IMG/VR virus record: IMGVR_UViG_3300042122_000006
Coordinates: 1 to 24,343 of that record
Direction: 5' to 3' (one strand)
DNA: 24,343 nt
Source of the DNA: a virus
Under the pieces are notes generated by a model, which saw nothing but the letters and a program-made list of their open reading frames with translations, did not search any database and was not told where the DNA came from. Made by a program: the position numbers and the translations under genes. Shown here in pieces: positions 6,281 to 14,425 of this stretch (positions within the stretch are counted from its first letter, which is position 1; the number at the start of each line of letters is the position of its first letter).

Positions 6281-8319
6281 CAGATGATCATATCCAACGG
6301 GGTCATGATTACGCGGCAGCTCAGCAGGTTTCGGTTCGTTGTCCCGTTATGCTTGATGTTGAGCTGCCAGTAGGAATCTGGCACCCCGTAAACGTCTGCG
6401 GTGAAGTGGATGCTGTCACCGAACGGGTTCGCCTTCCCATCATAGCCGTAAATGGCACTCACGCCTTTCCAGCGAGTGCCTCCAGAGTCCTGAAGCTGGA
6501 CGGTGATCGCCTTGGCGAGGCTATCGCCGGCGTCGAGTACTGCTTCGACTTCGATCCGCATCTTGGAACAGCCGTTCGGCATGATCAGACGGCTCGGCGT
6601 GGCGGCCACGAAGGCGCCCAGTACCGCGTCATACTCCGGCGTTGTGCCGAAAGAAATGATGTTGTTCGCCGAACCGTTAACCATGGCTGGTGTGCCGAGC
6701 GTTGCGACTCGGGTGTTCCGGCCTTGAATCAAGTATTTGTACATCTCATTCGGCAGCATCGGACGCGTAGGCGAGAACGCCCGAACGTTGGTGATGATGT
6801 CGCTGATGTCATATTTGAAGTACTCCGTAGCCGACCGACCGGTAGCCGTTTCGAAGGCCGCGTAGTACGCCGGCAGATCTAGGGAAGACAGGTTGCGGAC
6901 GATGGGGCTGCTGACCGTACCGCTGAACCCACCGATGTTCATCCGCTGCGGCGCCTGGCCCTGAAGGCCGACGATGCAGGCCGTGGTGTCCGCGTCTGGG
7001 CCGCAGAAAACCAGTCCGCCGCGAATGGTGACTTCGGTCGTGTTCCATGGCAGCGCTGTATCCAACACGGCCAGGTGGTCCACGATCCTCATACCCGCAA
7101 ACTCGCCGCCGTAACGGACGTCATGCGAGATAAAGGAGCCCCAATTGTCGACCCAACGAATGTTAGCTGGGCGGTCTACGCCGAAGGTACCGACATCCGG
7201 GATAAAGAACCCTCGGTTGAAGAACAAGCGGGTCTGCGCGTCTAGGTCCGTAGCCGAAGCGCCTTTATTGTTGAATTGCGCGGTGCTGGCAGTCAGGTTG
7301 GTTACGCTCGGCTGCACCCAAGCATCGTTGACGACCATGGAGTCGCAGCAGTTGTCCATAACCTTGTTATTCGATACCCAACGACAGTGGTTGAGCACCG
7401 CATTGCAGGACATGTGGGTGAAGGTGCCACCAGTGGCGAACGTCTTGATCGAGTAGCTGCGCGAAAGGAAAAACTGACAGTAGTCGACCTTGATCATTGA
7501 AGAGTTGATGTTCGCGTTCGAGAATACCAGATGGTGCCGGCCGCCGACGAACTGAACGCCGGTCATCTCGAACTGGTACTGATCGACAACGAAGCCGTCG
7601 GTATCGTTGTCGATCTCTTTGATGATCGCATTATCGCCAACGATTTTGGTATATGGCCCCCAGGGGATCGCGCCGTTTTTCAGGTACGTGCCCGGCGGGA
7701 TGTATGCAGTCGGGAAGGTACCGGTATAAGACGAAGTCAGCGGTCCCGAAGCGGTAGGCCCCGACTGGCGTACAGAGTCCAGATAGGCCGCAAAGGCAAT
7801 CAAGCCGGCGGTATCGTCTGCCACGCCGTCGCCCACGCAGTTAAACGGGGCGTCCTTGCAGCTGACGTGTTCGCCCAGTTTATCGAACAGCGTCCGGTTA
7901 CCGAAACCGATTATGGTAGTGCCGTTGGAAGCCGCCAGGGCTGCACGCAATGAAGCATCACCGGTCGATACGAACTTCGGCTGATCGATTACCCAGTTGT
8001 CAACGGTCGTGTACGGGAGCGCTAGTTCAGGCCCTGGGCGCCAGTATTCGCCATCCTTAGACATGATCTGGTTAGGGCGCGTAAAGGTCAGCTCGCCCAC
8101 GTCGTCATAGTCGCCGATGAATTCGTACCCGCTCGCCAACAGGAAGTTTTCAAAGTCGAGCTCGATCCCCGCCCACGACTTACGGACGTTGCCGAATCGG
8201 TCGACCCAAGTTACTGGCGTGCCGTTTACCGCGTCGTCCAGGTTGGAGGCGTTGTTGTACAACACCTTGACTTCGGTCGACCCGAGCGGGAACTGTGTGG
8301 TTGGGTACGTGTTCGCCAT
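6280..8319 (-). CDS. tailspike with pectate-lyase-like beta-helix (putative depolymerase)
   Basis: This 679-residue protein has an N-terminal virion-binding domain of the type TQFPLGSTEVKVLYNNASNL ... VTWVDRFGNVRKSWAGIE (residues 8-52), seen on many tailspikes, including those of podoviruses. A pectate-lyase-superfamily start follows (CVGDGVADDTAGLIAFAAYL, 161-180). About 300 residues of repeating short strands with Asn/Val/Ile ladders then suggest a right-handed beta-helix. The C-terminal ~150 residues look like a trimerising or sugar-binding beta domain. Such spikes bind and cut capsule or O-antigen polysaccharide. I cannot see the substrate or confirm active-site residues. It starts inside the stop of the small gene before it (TAATG). 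Its position within a siphovirus tail module suggests acquisition. Confidence 0.87.
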   Translation of the reverse strand: MANTYPTTQFPLGSTEVKVLYNNASNLDDAVNGTPVTWVDRFGNVRKSWAGIELDFENFLLASGYEFIGDYDDVGELTFTRPNQIMSKDGEYWRPGPELALPYTTVDNWVIDQPKFVSTGDASLRAALAASNGTTIIGFGNRTLFDKLGEHVSCKDAPFNCVGDGVADDTAGLIAFAAYLDSVRQSGPTASGPLTSSYTGTFPTAYIPPGTYLKNGAIPWGPYTKIVGDNAIIKEIDNDTDGFVVDQYQFEMTGVQFVGGRHHLVFSNANINSSMIKVDYCQFFLSRSYSIKTFATGGTFTHMSCNAVLNHCRWVSNNKVMDNCCDSMVVNDAWVQPSVTNLTASTAQFNNKGASATDLDAQTRLFFNRGFFIPDVGTFGVDRPANIRWVDNWGSFISHDVRYGGEFAGMRIVDHLAVLDTALPWNTTEVTIRGGLVFCGPDADTTACIVGLQGQAPQRMNIGGFSGTVSSPIVRNLSSLDLPAYYAAFETATGRSATEYFKYDISDIITNVRAFSPTRPMLPNEMYKYLIQGRNTRVATLGTPAMVNGSANNIISFGTTPEYDAVLGAFVAATPSRLIMPNGCSKMRIEVEAVLDAGDSLAKAITVQLQDSGGTRWKGVSAIYGYDGKANPFGDSIHFTADVYGVPDSYWQLNIKHNGTTNRNLLSCRVIMTPLDMII

Positions 8320-8603
8320 TACGCGGCCCCTTCAGTGAATCGGCTTTTCAGCAGAGCATGACATTCCTTGATGAAGTCGATTTCTTCCTGCGGCAATGCA
8401 GGCATCGGCGGTTCCATCACGGCCAAGTGGGCGTTAACGGCGGCCATCTGCTGCTGTACATCGCCGGTAAGCTCGACGGCTGTGCGGTGCCACTGGCAGG
8501 ACAATTCTACATCGTCCTCTACCAACAGGAGTCCGAGTCTAATCTGGAGAAGACCCGAGCGATGCAGTTCGGGTTGGTCCAATACTGTTTTTCTGTAAAT
8601 CAT
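8319..8603 (-). CDS. small tail-fibre-associated protein
   Basis: This is a 94-residue soluble protein between the fibre and tailspike genes. It begins MIYRKTVLDQPELHRSGLLQ and continues with LGLLLVEDDVELSCQWHRTA and VQQQMAAVNAHLAVM. Small proteins of this shape (an I-Y-R-K-x-V start, an R/H-T motif in the middle, and M-A-A-V-N-x-H-L) occur beside receptor-binding genes of several phages, but I know of no established function. A role in fibre/spike assembly or attachment is inference from position. It has a Shine-Dalgarno aagggg before its ATG and overlaps the tailspike start (TAATG), which points to coupled production. Confidence 0.65.
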   Translation of the reverse strand: MIYRKTVLDQPELHRSGLLQIRLGLLLVEDDVELSCQWHRTAVELTGDVQQQMAAVNAHLAVMEPPMPALPQEEIDFIKECHALLKSRFTEGAA

Positions 8604-8613
8604 TGGTAGCCCC

Positions 8614-9519
8614 TTATGCGGACGGGAAGTGACCAGTTAGGAAAATGCTTTTCTGCACGCCACTCGCGGCATTAGCCTGCGTTAGCGACGCCGCAGTGCC
8701 TGCAGCAACGTTCATCACTTCAAGCAAAATGTTGGACGAACTTACCATCGCAACGATCTGCGGGGTAGCGACAGCCGATACTACGCCTGTCCATCGCGAG
8801 AGGGCGACCGCAGGTATACCGCTAGCGGGCGCGAGTGGCAGACCGCTAATACGAAGCGAACCTGTCGCTGTCGTGAAAGTAAATGTCGAAGTAGTGACGG
8901 TTGCGTCGAACATGTACGCACGCCCGATCTTCGTGTAGCGGCCACTTTGGGTGCTGTAAACAACACTGAGATCCCCCGGTGTGGCGAAACTAATCGTCGG
9001 TGTCCAGGTCCCTTCCTCGTAATCGTCCAGGGTGTTGGGGTCCGCCGAAGGGATTTGCGTAGCAGGGAACGCTGCCTGCCCTCCGGTAAGACTCAGCAGG
9101 CCGGATACCGTCGGGGTGACCAGAGTCAGTGCGTCCGGCAGGGTCAGCGTCGGGTTCCCGGAAACGCCGTCACCGTTAGATACGGTGACCTTGTTGGTCG
9201 TGCCGGTAAGCGTTCGAGCGGCAGCAGTGCCTGCGCCCGTGCGAGCCAACAGGCCCGCGGTGCCGATCCCCGCCAGGGCGGCTAGATCGGTATCATAAGC
9301 TTGGACATCTGTGCCGATCGTAACGCCAAGCGCGGTGCGCGCATTCGCTGGCGTGGAGGACGCAAGGAAGGTACGGATAAACGTTTGCCACGCGCTGAGA
9401 ATCGCCGTGCGAAGCTGGGCGCGGGTTTGCTTACGGCTCTGGACGGCTTGAACGACTAGATAGAGATCGTCCTCTGTGCCTGCGCCGGCAACTGGCTGCT
9501 CTGTTAGTTTTCCAGCCAT
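8614..9519 (-). CDS. tail fibre-like protein
   Basis: This 301-residue protein has an N-terminal segment AGKLTEQPVAGAGTEDDLYL (a virion-attachment type start). A low-complexity shaft follows, rich in Ala, Thr, Gly and Ser, with LGVTIGTDVQAYDTDLAALA and TNKVTVSNGDGVSGNPTLTL, both common in fibre shafts. The C-terminal tip has DDYEEGTWTPTISF and YTKIGRAYMFDATV, a beta domain that recurs at the end of many phage fibres. It probably forms a trimer and contacts the cell surface. It follows the distal tail gene with a TAATG overlap and precedes the spike module by 10 bases. It is short for a whole side fibre and may work together with the tailspike. Confidence 0.8.
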   Translation of the reverse strand: MAGKLTEQPVAGAGTEDDLYLVVQAVQSRKQTRAQLRTAILSAWQTFIRTFLASSTPANARTALGVTIGTDVQAYDTDLAALAGIGTAGLLARTGAGTAAARTLTGTTNKVTVSNGDGVSGNPTLTLPDALTLVTPTVSGLLSLTGGQAAFPATQIPSADPNTLDDYEEGTWTPTISFATPGDLSVVYSTQSGRYTKIGRAYMFDATVTTSTFTFTTATGSLRISGLPLAPASGIPAVALSRWTGVVSAVATPQIVAMVSSSNILLEVMNVAAGTAASLTQANAASGVQKSIFLTGHFPSA

Positions 9520-10061
9520 TAGGAGTTCTCCAGATAAAAAGGTGAGCCGTCTTCGAGAAGCATTGGTGTGCCGTCCTCAAGCAACATTTGAACAACAGAG
9601 CCTTGATCGAACAAAGGCCATTCGCGGTTCATCGCGTAGTCAAAAATCTCCGGGTTCAGCACAAACGATGGTAGCAATTCGGCCCACCCTGGCGGCAATA
9701 ATGGTCTGTTACGCAATTCGCACGTAGTTCGGTAGCGCCAAAGGAATTTCCCGGTTAGCTCACCGCCCACGGGCACTTCGGTAAACCGGATCTCGTGTTC
9801 GTTATACCCCATCGGGCTGAGAAGCGTCATCATGAACCAGCCGGCGCCTACGACCTGTGCGGCCCACGCTTCAAACAACATGGCCTGGGGTCCCGTCATG
9901 ACCCAGCTAAGCGACACCATGGCCGGAGCGTTAGGAAACTCTATCCGCTGCCGGGCGCGGCCGCTATCCATCGGCGTACGCCGGATATTATTGACCGGCG
10001 TAAACCCGTAGTTCTCCCTCAGCGGGCAGGGCAGCCCTTCCGGGTAGACTGGAATCGCCAT
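9519..10061 (-). CDS. minor/distal tail protein
   Basis: This 180-residue protein belongs to a conserved but poorly named group found directly after the tape measure in siphophages. The visible features are YPEGLPCPLRENYGF at the start, the S-G-R-A-R-Q-R element (GRARQRIEFPNAPAMVSLSW), then LFEAWAAQV, a FLWRYRTTCELRNRPLLPPG segment, and DYAMNREWPLF. Its position argues for a distal tail role near the tip. The C-terminus holds a short tandem repeat, MLLEDGTP then MLLEDGSP. It begins in the tape measure stop (TAATG) and ends in the fibre start (TAATG). Confidence 0.7.
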   Translation of the reverse strand: MAIPVYPEGLPCPLRENYGFTPVNNIRRTPMDSGRARQRIEFPNAPAMVSLSWVMTGPQAMLFEAWAAQVVGAGWFMMTLLSPMGYNEHEIRFTEVPVGGELTGKFLWRYRTTCELRNRPLLPPGWAELLPSFVLNPEIFDYAMNREWPLFDQGSVVQMLLEDGTPMLLEDGSPFYLENS

Positions 10062-12841
10062 TAACGCCCCACGCCTTGCAAGCCGGTTTTGCGGTTGAGT
10101 GCTTCCATCACATCGTCATCCGAATAGAGTTTGGCGATCCACAGGTCGATAAATTTCTGACCGTCCTCTTCGCGCGTCTCTTGCTGCCCGGCGCGCGATG
10201 CGTCTTCGATCAAGTTTACCGTAGTGTTGCCCGTCCCGGTTGGGGTTTTCATATCGTTTAGCGTTTTGTCCAGCTTAGCGCTGGTCTGCGCTGTGGTCAC
10301 GCGTTCGCCTTTCTGAAGCAGCCATGTGCCAGTTTGCGGTACAGAATCGATGCCGTCGTGAGCCATACCGGCGAGCCCCGCGATCTGCGAGGACAGTCCG
10401 CCGGCGAAGGCCAGGGCAGAGGCAGCGGCTGCCGGCGCGGCGAGCGGCCCGACAACGGGGATCGCAGCAGTGGACGAGAACGCGTTAAGGCCGGCGGAGA
10501 TTGCTTGCGCCGCAGCGTACTGGATAAGCATTTTCAAAGCAGTTTGCGCGAAGCTGGCGGCCAGGTCTTGGAACGACAATTTGCCGGTGGTCACAAAGTT
10601 GTACAGCGCGTCCGTCAAGCCGCTGAAAGCACCATCGAAAAGCGTTTGGGTTTGCGCGGCTACGTCCGTCGCTTCCGTCAGGTAATTGTTCCACGATTCA
10701 GAAGCGCCGAGGAAGAACGAACCGGACGCTTCGTCGACCTGATTGTAATAGTCCTGCTGCAGCACCAAACGGGCGGCCAGTGCTTCCTCTAAGATGTCGG
10801 TCTCTTGTTGATACAGGTCTTCGCTGATCTGCCCTTTGTTAAGCTGAGCGTTCAGCTTGTCGAGCTCGGACTGATACTCCTTGCGGATCGCCAAGTCTTC
10901 TTTCAACCGTTCGCGCAGCTTCTCGCCGGAGCCAAGTCCGGCCAGTTGCGAGTCAAGACCCTCCTGCGCACTCTGCAGCTTCGACGCTTGGTTCTCTTGG
11001 AACGCAGCCAGCTTGCCGGCTTCCTCCGTCGCCTGCTTACGCGCAGCGACTTCCTGCTCTAGTGCCACGTTGCGCTTTAGCTGGGCAGTGATCAGCGCTT
11101 CGCTCGCAAGGAGCGACTTCTGGTCAGCGGTTTGGATGTCCTTCGATTTGATGTCGGCGATCTGTTGTTCAAAGCGCGCCAAGGCTTGCGCCTGGGTGCC
11201 GAGCTTTTCGCTGGTCTCCGACTGGAGTTGAAGCGCGGCGGCCTGCTGACGCAAGCTGTCGAGCATCTTCTGGCCGGCGTCTTCACGAACGGCTTTAACC
11301 TTCGGCGCAGCGGCGGCTTTGTACTGCTCTTCAGCGGCCTTACGCAACTGGGCGATCTGCGCTTCGCTGTACTGCACTCCCCGGGCGGCTGCCGCGGCGA
11401 CCTGCTTATCGATCTCTGCGAAACGCTTGGCGAGCTTGTCAGTCTTCGGTGCCGTTTCGTCCAGGGACTTGTTCAACGCTTCAACAGCGGCAATGCCGCG
11501 TTTGTCCTGCGCAACAACGTTCGCCTGAACGGCGGCGCGCTTTCGGCTCTCTTCCTGCTGCACGAGCAAGTCGGTGATCTGCCTTTCCGTGGCTTCGCGT
11601 CGGAAGTCGTCGTTTGGGGTGGCGCCAAATCCGCTGCCCGGGGCGTTGTTGATCGCGTCCGCGTTGGCGATGTCCTGCAGCCGGTCGTTCAGCACTTTGA
11701 GTTTCTGCTCGAGCGTAGACTCACGCCCGATGTCGAGGAACGCGTCCCACGCGTCCTTAGCCGCGTTCTTCACAGCCGTCCAGGCAGATTCGACGTATCC
11801 GAGGTTATCGCGTACACGGTCGGCACGGGTAGTCAGCGCCTCAGCGTAGGCCTGTTCGGCCAGGTTGGCGGCGCCCTGCGCATCGCCTTGGCGTTGCAGC
11901 GCTTCGATCTGCGCGTAGGTCGAAGCGGTCAAATAGTTCAGGGAGTCGTTCAACTCTTTTGAGAACTTGACCGGATCTTTCGCCAGTTTCTCGAAGTCCT
12001 TGACGGTTTCAGACGCAGCTTTGCCGGTGGCTTCCTGCATCTTCAACGCGGCGATAGCGATGCTGTCGAACGAGGATGCAGGGATCTTCCCGGAGGCTGC
12101 CAGTTGCGCCAAGACAGCGGCGGCCGCGCCGATAGTCCCTACGGACTGGCTGACCGCTTGCGCTTGACTGGCGAGCGCATCAGCGTTGGTGCCGGCGGCG
12201 TTGCCGCTAAGGATCAGCGCTTTGGTGAATGCAGTCGCTTCGTCGCTACCCTGCTTATAGGCCAGGGCGAGTACAGCAGCGGCAGCGGCAGCTACGGTGA
12301 AAGGGTTGACGAGGCCGAGGACGTAACCGCCGAGAGCTTTCGCCGCAGGGCCGATGCCGCCGAACATGTCCTTGAGCTGGCCGCCCTGTTGGAGCAGAAC
12401 GGTAAGTGGGGCTTGCCCGGATTGGAGCGAGACGGCGATGTCAGTGAACTGTGCCGGCACGCCGCGCAAGTTGGCGGCGAGCTGCTTGGCCGACAGGCCG
12501 TTTGCATCCAGTTGCTTGGCGTTCTTACCGATCGCGGTACCGGTCTGCTCTACGGCCTTGCGGGTTTCGTTGAGCTTGGCGAGGTACGCATTGTAGTCGT
12601 CGACAGGAAGGCGCCCCGCATCGCGGTGCGCTTTGAGCTGCTGCTCCATCTTGTCGAGGCGGGAATAAGCGGCGATGGTCGGGTCGATCTGCCCGACCAG
12701 TTTGTCCAGGGCGTTGCCTTGGCGCTGCGCTTCCTTGGTCGCAGAAGCCAAAGCGCGTTCGGCCTGATTCATACCGCGCTCGAAGCCTGCGGTATTAGCC
12801 ACGAGATCAACAGTTAATTGCCCGAGGCTGCCTACCGCCAT
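10061..12841 (-). CDS. tail length tape measure protein
   Basis: This 926-residue protein is by far the longest helical protein in the tail block. It opens MAVGSLGQLTVDLVANTAGF, the start typical of lambda H-type tape measures. It has a hydrophobic helix around residues 175-200 (VLGLVNPFTVAAAAAAVLAL) and long Ala/Gln/Glu/Lys coiled-coil stretches in the middle. The C-terminal segment has FSGLTDALYNFVTTGKLSFQ followed by LAASFAQTALKMLIQY, the H-type C-terminal domain. It sets tail length, occupies the tube lumen and leaves with the DNA. At roughly 0.15 nm per residue a tail of about 130-140 nm would be expected (inference). It follows the chaperone extension by two bases. Confidence 0.95.
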   Translation of the reverse strand: MAVGSLGQLTVDLVANTAGFERGMNQAERALASATKEAQRQGNALDKLVGQIDPTIAAYSRLDKMEQQLKAHRDAGRLPVDDYNAYLAKLNETRKAVEQTGTAIGKNAKQLDANGLSAKQLAANLRGVPAQFTDIAVSLQSGQAPLTVLLQQGGQLKDMFGGIGPAAKALGGYVLGLVNPFTVAAAAAAVLALAYKQGSDEATAFTKALILSGNAAGTNADALASQAQAVSQSVGTIGAAAAVLAQLAASGKIPASSFDSIAIAALKMQEATGKAASETVKDFEKLAKDPVKFSKELNDSLNYLTASTYAQIEALQRQGDAQGAANLAEQAYAEALTTRADRVRDNLGYVESAWTAVKNAAKDAWDAFLDIGRESTLEQKLKVLNDRLQDIANADAINNAPGSGFGATPNDDFRREATERQITDLLVQQEESRKRAAVQANVVAQDKRGIAAVEALNKSLDETAPKTDKLAKRFAEIDKQVAAAAARGVQYSEAQIAQLRKAAEEQYKAAAAPKVKAVREDAGQKMLDSLRQQAAALQLQSETSEKLGTQAQALARFEQQIADIKSKDIQTADQKSLLASEALITAQLKRNVALEQEVAARKQATEEAGKLAAFQENQASKLQSAQEGLDSQLAGLGSGEKLRERLKEDLAIRKEYQSELDKLNAQLNKGQISEDLYQQETDILEEALAARLVLQQDYYNQVDEASGSFFLGASESWNNYLTEATDVAAQTQTLFDGAFSGLTDALYNFVTTGKLSFQDLAASFAQTALKMLIQYAAAQAISAGLNAFSSTAAIPVVGPLAAPAAAASALAFAGGLSSQIAGLAGMAHDGIDSVPQTGTWLLQKGERVTTAQTSAKLDKTLNDMKTPTGTGNTTVNLIEDASRAGQQETREEDGQKFIDLWIAKLYSDDDVMEALNRKTGLQGVGR

Positions 12842-12843
12842 AG

Positions 12844-13505
12844 CTATTGTTTCCTTGAGGCTTGCAGAATTTTCATGAAGTCTTGCGGCGTAGCATAACG
12901 CAGTTCGTCGTCAGATTCCCTGTTAGGGATAAAGTCAGCGACCTTTACGTTTTTGTTGCCCATTAGTTGCGCGCCAGTGCTGCAGATCAATGCGGCGGCT
13001 TGCTCTACGCGTTCAGCGATGTTCAGGCCCCCATGGCGCTTGATGTACTGAGCCCATTGTCGCGCTTCGACCAGTGACAGGTTCTGTTGGGCTTCGGCGA
13101 TCGTTCGACCGCCTACGCCATTCAGAACTAGTTCGAACCAGAGGTCTTCGGGGGCTTCGTCTTTGCAGATTGCGCTTCGTTAACCGCGGTGATCAGTGCG
13201 AGGAACAGCGTGTCACACATCGCGCCGCGACCTTCGATCCCTGTCGTACCGAGGATGTCAGCCGTGGAGAAGATCGGGCCGCCCTCTTCGTCACACACCA
13301 TGGTCGCGATCCGTGCGGCCAAGTGCTCCTGGTTACCCTCGGCAGCTTTCCACGTGTTGGTGATCGTGTGGTAAGACGCCAGGCGCACGCAGATGTCTGC
13401 TTCCAGCTCTTCGCCTTCCGTGTTGTGCCATTTGATCTGGCGCTTTACGAAAGGCTCTTTGACGAACGCGCCTTGAGCAACGAGGTCTTTAAGGTTCAGG
13501 GACAT
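12844..13505 (-). CDS. tail assembly chaperone, -1 frameshift product (lambda GT-like)
   Basis: In the -1 frame the strand is open from 13179 to a TAG at 12844, with no ATG near its start. Shifting near 13149-13155 would join the first ~119 residues of the chaperone to 101 more (start EDLWFELVLNGVGGRTIAEA, end FMKILQASRKQ), giving about 220 residues. The added part has GRTIAEAQ ... LSLVEARQWAQYI, the pattern of the DUF4035/lambda T domain that recruits the tail tube. The stretch between the chaperone stop and the tape measure is otherwise empty, and the extension ends two bases before the tape measure start. The existence of the fusion is strongly inferred; the exact slip site is less sure. 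Confidence 0.8.
13128..13505 (-). CDS. tail assembly chaperone, unshifted product (lambda G-like)
   Basis: This 125-residue acidic protein lies between the tail tube and the tape measure, where all lambda-type phages carry tail assembly chaperones. It begins MSLNLKDLVAQGAFVKEPFV and contains a conserved core DICVRLASYHTITN followed by a helical C-terminal half. It would coat the tape measure before tube polymerisation and is not expected in the virion. It ends at TAG 13128, but a second frame without its own good start continues to 12844. The same gene therefore probably gives a longer product by frameshift (listed separately). It follows the tail tube gene after three bases. Confidence 0.85.
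   Translation of the reverse strand: MSLNLKDLVAQGAFVKEPFVKRQIKWHNTEGEELEADICVRLASYHTITNTWKAAEGNQEHLAARIATMVCDEEGGPIFSTADILGTTGIEGRGAMCDTLFLALITAVNEAQSAKTKPPKTSGSN
13149..13155 (-). promoter_or_regulatory. probable -1 ribosomal frameshift site
   Basis: On the minus strand the codons AAG CCC CCG AAG place a run of five C's (13150-13154) at the only clearly slippery spot in the window where both frames are open (between the -1 frame TAA at 13182-13180 and the 0 frame TAG at 13130-13128). A proline tRNA on CCG can re-pair with CCC one base back. It is not a perfect X-XXY-YYZ heptamer (gcccccg). An AAG preceded by A at 13164-13161 is a weaker alternative. Confidence 0.5.
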
Positions 13506-13508
13506 TGG

Positions 13509-13991
13509 TTAGCTCGACGACTTAGGGACGAGGACAGGATCGCCCGATACTTGAATGCCGACGGTCGATGTGACCATGGTGTTCAGCGCGAAGGTGAACG
13601 GGAAGCTGTTCATGTAACCTTCGAAGGTGATCCAGCTACGGGTTGGTGGCAGAACGAATTCATCGTCGCCCGAACTGTCGAGGCCGGTGGTCGGGTTTTC
13701 GGTGCCGTCAGACAAACCGATAGCCCATTGCAGGGTGACGCCAGCGGACTTCAGTTGGTGCAGACGGATGTGGTTCACGTCGGACGGATCGAACATCAGT
13801 CCGAAAGTCGCCGCGCCTGGAGTGGCGAGGCCGGCTTCGTACGTGCGCGCCAGGTCGTTCAGACAGGTCGTTTCGATCTGGTCGATCGCGGTGTCAATAC
13901 CGTCGATAGAGGTGATGCAGCCCACGTCAAGCAGGGCGCCAGTGTCTGGGTCGATCGTAAACAGATCGCTCCCCTGTGATTTTAGGGTCAT
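13509..13991 (-). CDS. major tail tube protein (lambda V-like)
   Basis: This 160-residue beta-rich protein begins MTLKSQGSDLFTIDPDTGAL and has CITSIDGIDTAIDQIETTCL, then FGLMFDPSDVNHIRLHQL, WAIGLSDGT, and FEGYMNSFPFTFALNTMVTS. The combination of an early I-x-G-I/T-x-x-x-D-x-I-E-T-T strand pair, a central FDP segment and the F-x-G-Y-x-x-x-F-P-F strand is typical of tail tube proteins of the Phage_tail_3/gpV type. It forms the stacked hexamer rings of the tube and should be one of the most abundant virion proteins. It sits between the tail terminator and the chaperones as expected, and a promoter-like sequence lies 37-64 bases upstream of its start. Confidence 0.87.
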   Translation of the reverse strand: MTLKSQGSDLFTIDPDTGALLDVGCITSIDGIDTAIDQIETTCLNDLARTYEAGLATPGAATFGLMFDPSDVNHIRLHQLKSAGVTLQWAIGLSDGTENPTTGLDSSGDDEFVLPPTRSWITFEGYMNSFPFTFALNTMVTSTVGIQVSGDPVLVPKSSS

Positions 13992-14027
13992 GGGTGCAGC
14001 CTCGTTGAGTTATGAACGTTCGCCCGA

Positions 14028-14055
14028 AGCATATCACGCGCCGGGGGTTTCGCAA
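14028..14055 (-). promoter_or_regulatory. candidate sigma-70 promoter for the tail tube gene
   Basis: On the minus strand TTGCGA (14055-14050) and TATGCT (14033-14028) are separated by 16 bases, and the -10 is preceded by TGA (extended -10, TGN). Each hexamer matches four of six consensus bases. It lies at the end of the tail terminator gene and in the 65-base gap before the tail tube, the only real gap in this part of the tail operon. A booster promoter for an abundant protein would make sense. Confidence 0.4.
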
Positions 14056-14056
14056 A

Positions 14057-14425
14057 TCAGGTCCGTTCGACCAGCCAATCCAGGTCGAAGCTGGTTCGGT
14101 ACAGCTTCGTTTCCTCGTCGCGCATATCGCCGCGGTAACCGGTCACGTAGGATTGTTCCTCTATCGCGTATCGGATCGCTTTAGCGACGGCGGTTGTCGA
14201 TTGGGTTGTCAGGCCGTACACGTCCACCTGAAGGCTGGCGCGGTCGGCATCAGGCCGACAGTTCAGCATGTTAAAAGGCGAACCGCCGACCCACTGGTAG
14301 ACGACGTAGGGCTTCAGACCGTCTTGCGGACTTTGGCCGAACGGATAGATGCGCGGCGACGTTCCACCGAGCAGTGCCTGGACGGCCGTATCAGCTTTGC
14401 ACACCGAGTAGAAGGGTACGTCCAT
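14057..14425 (-). CDS. tail terminator / completion protein (DUF3168-like, gpU-like)
   Basis: This 122-residue protein has the DUF3168-type order: an N-terminal helix with DTAVQALLGG, then PRIYPFGQSPQDGLKPYVVY, a strand with R-A-S-L-Q-V-D-V-Y-G, a helix AVAKAIRYAIEE, and a C-terminal strand TSFDLDWLVE. Proteins of this family cap the tail tube and join it to the head. The gene lies between the HK97 gp10-like protein and the tail tube, the usual place. It starts within the stop of the gene before it (TGATG). Confidence 0.82.
   Translation of the reverse strand: MDVPFYSVCKADTAVQALLGGTSPRIYPFGQSPQDGLKPYVVYQWVGGSPFNMLNCRPDADRASLQVDVYGLTTQSTTAVAKAIRYAIEEQSYVTGYRGDMRDEETKLYRTSFDLDWLVERT

Noticed and set aside
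11132-12817. Several plus-strand frames of 230-280 codons opposite the tape measure gene
   Set aside because: They follow from the biased codon use of a helical Ala/Gln-rich gene; no start signals.
13074-13979. Plus-strand frame of 301 codons opposite the tail tube and chaperone genes
   Set aside because: Mirror frame of two well-supported genes, arginine-rich, no start signal and no domain.
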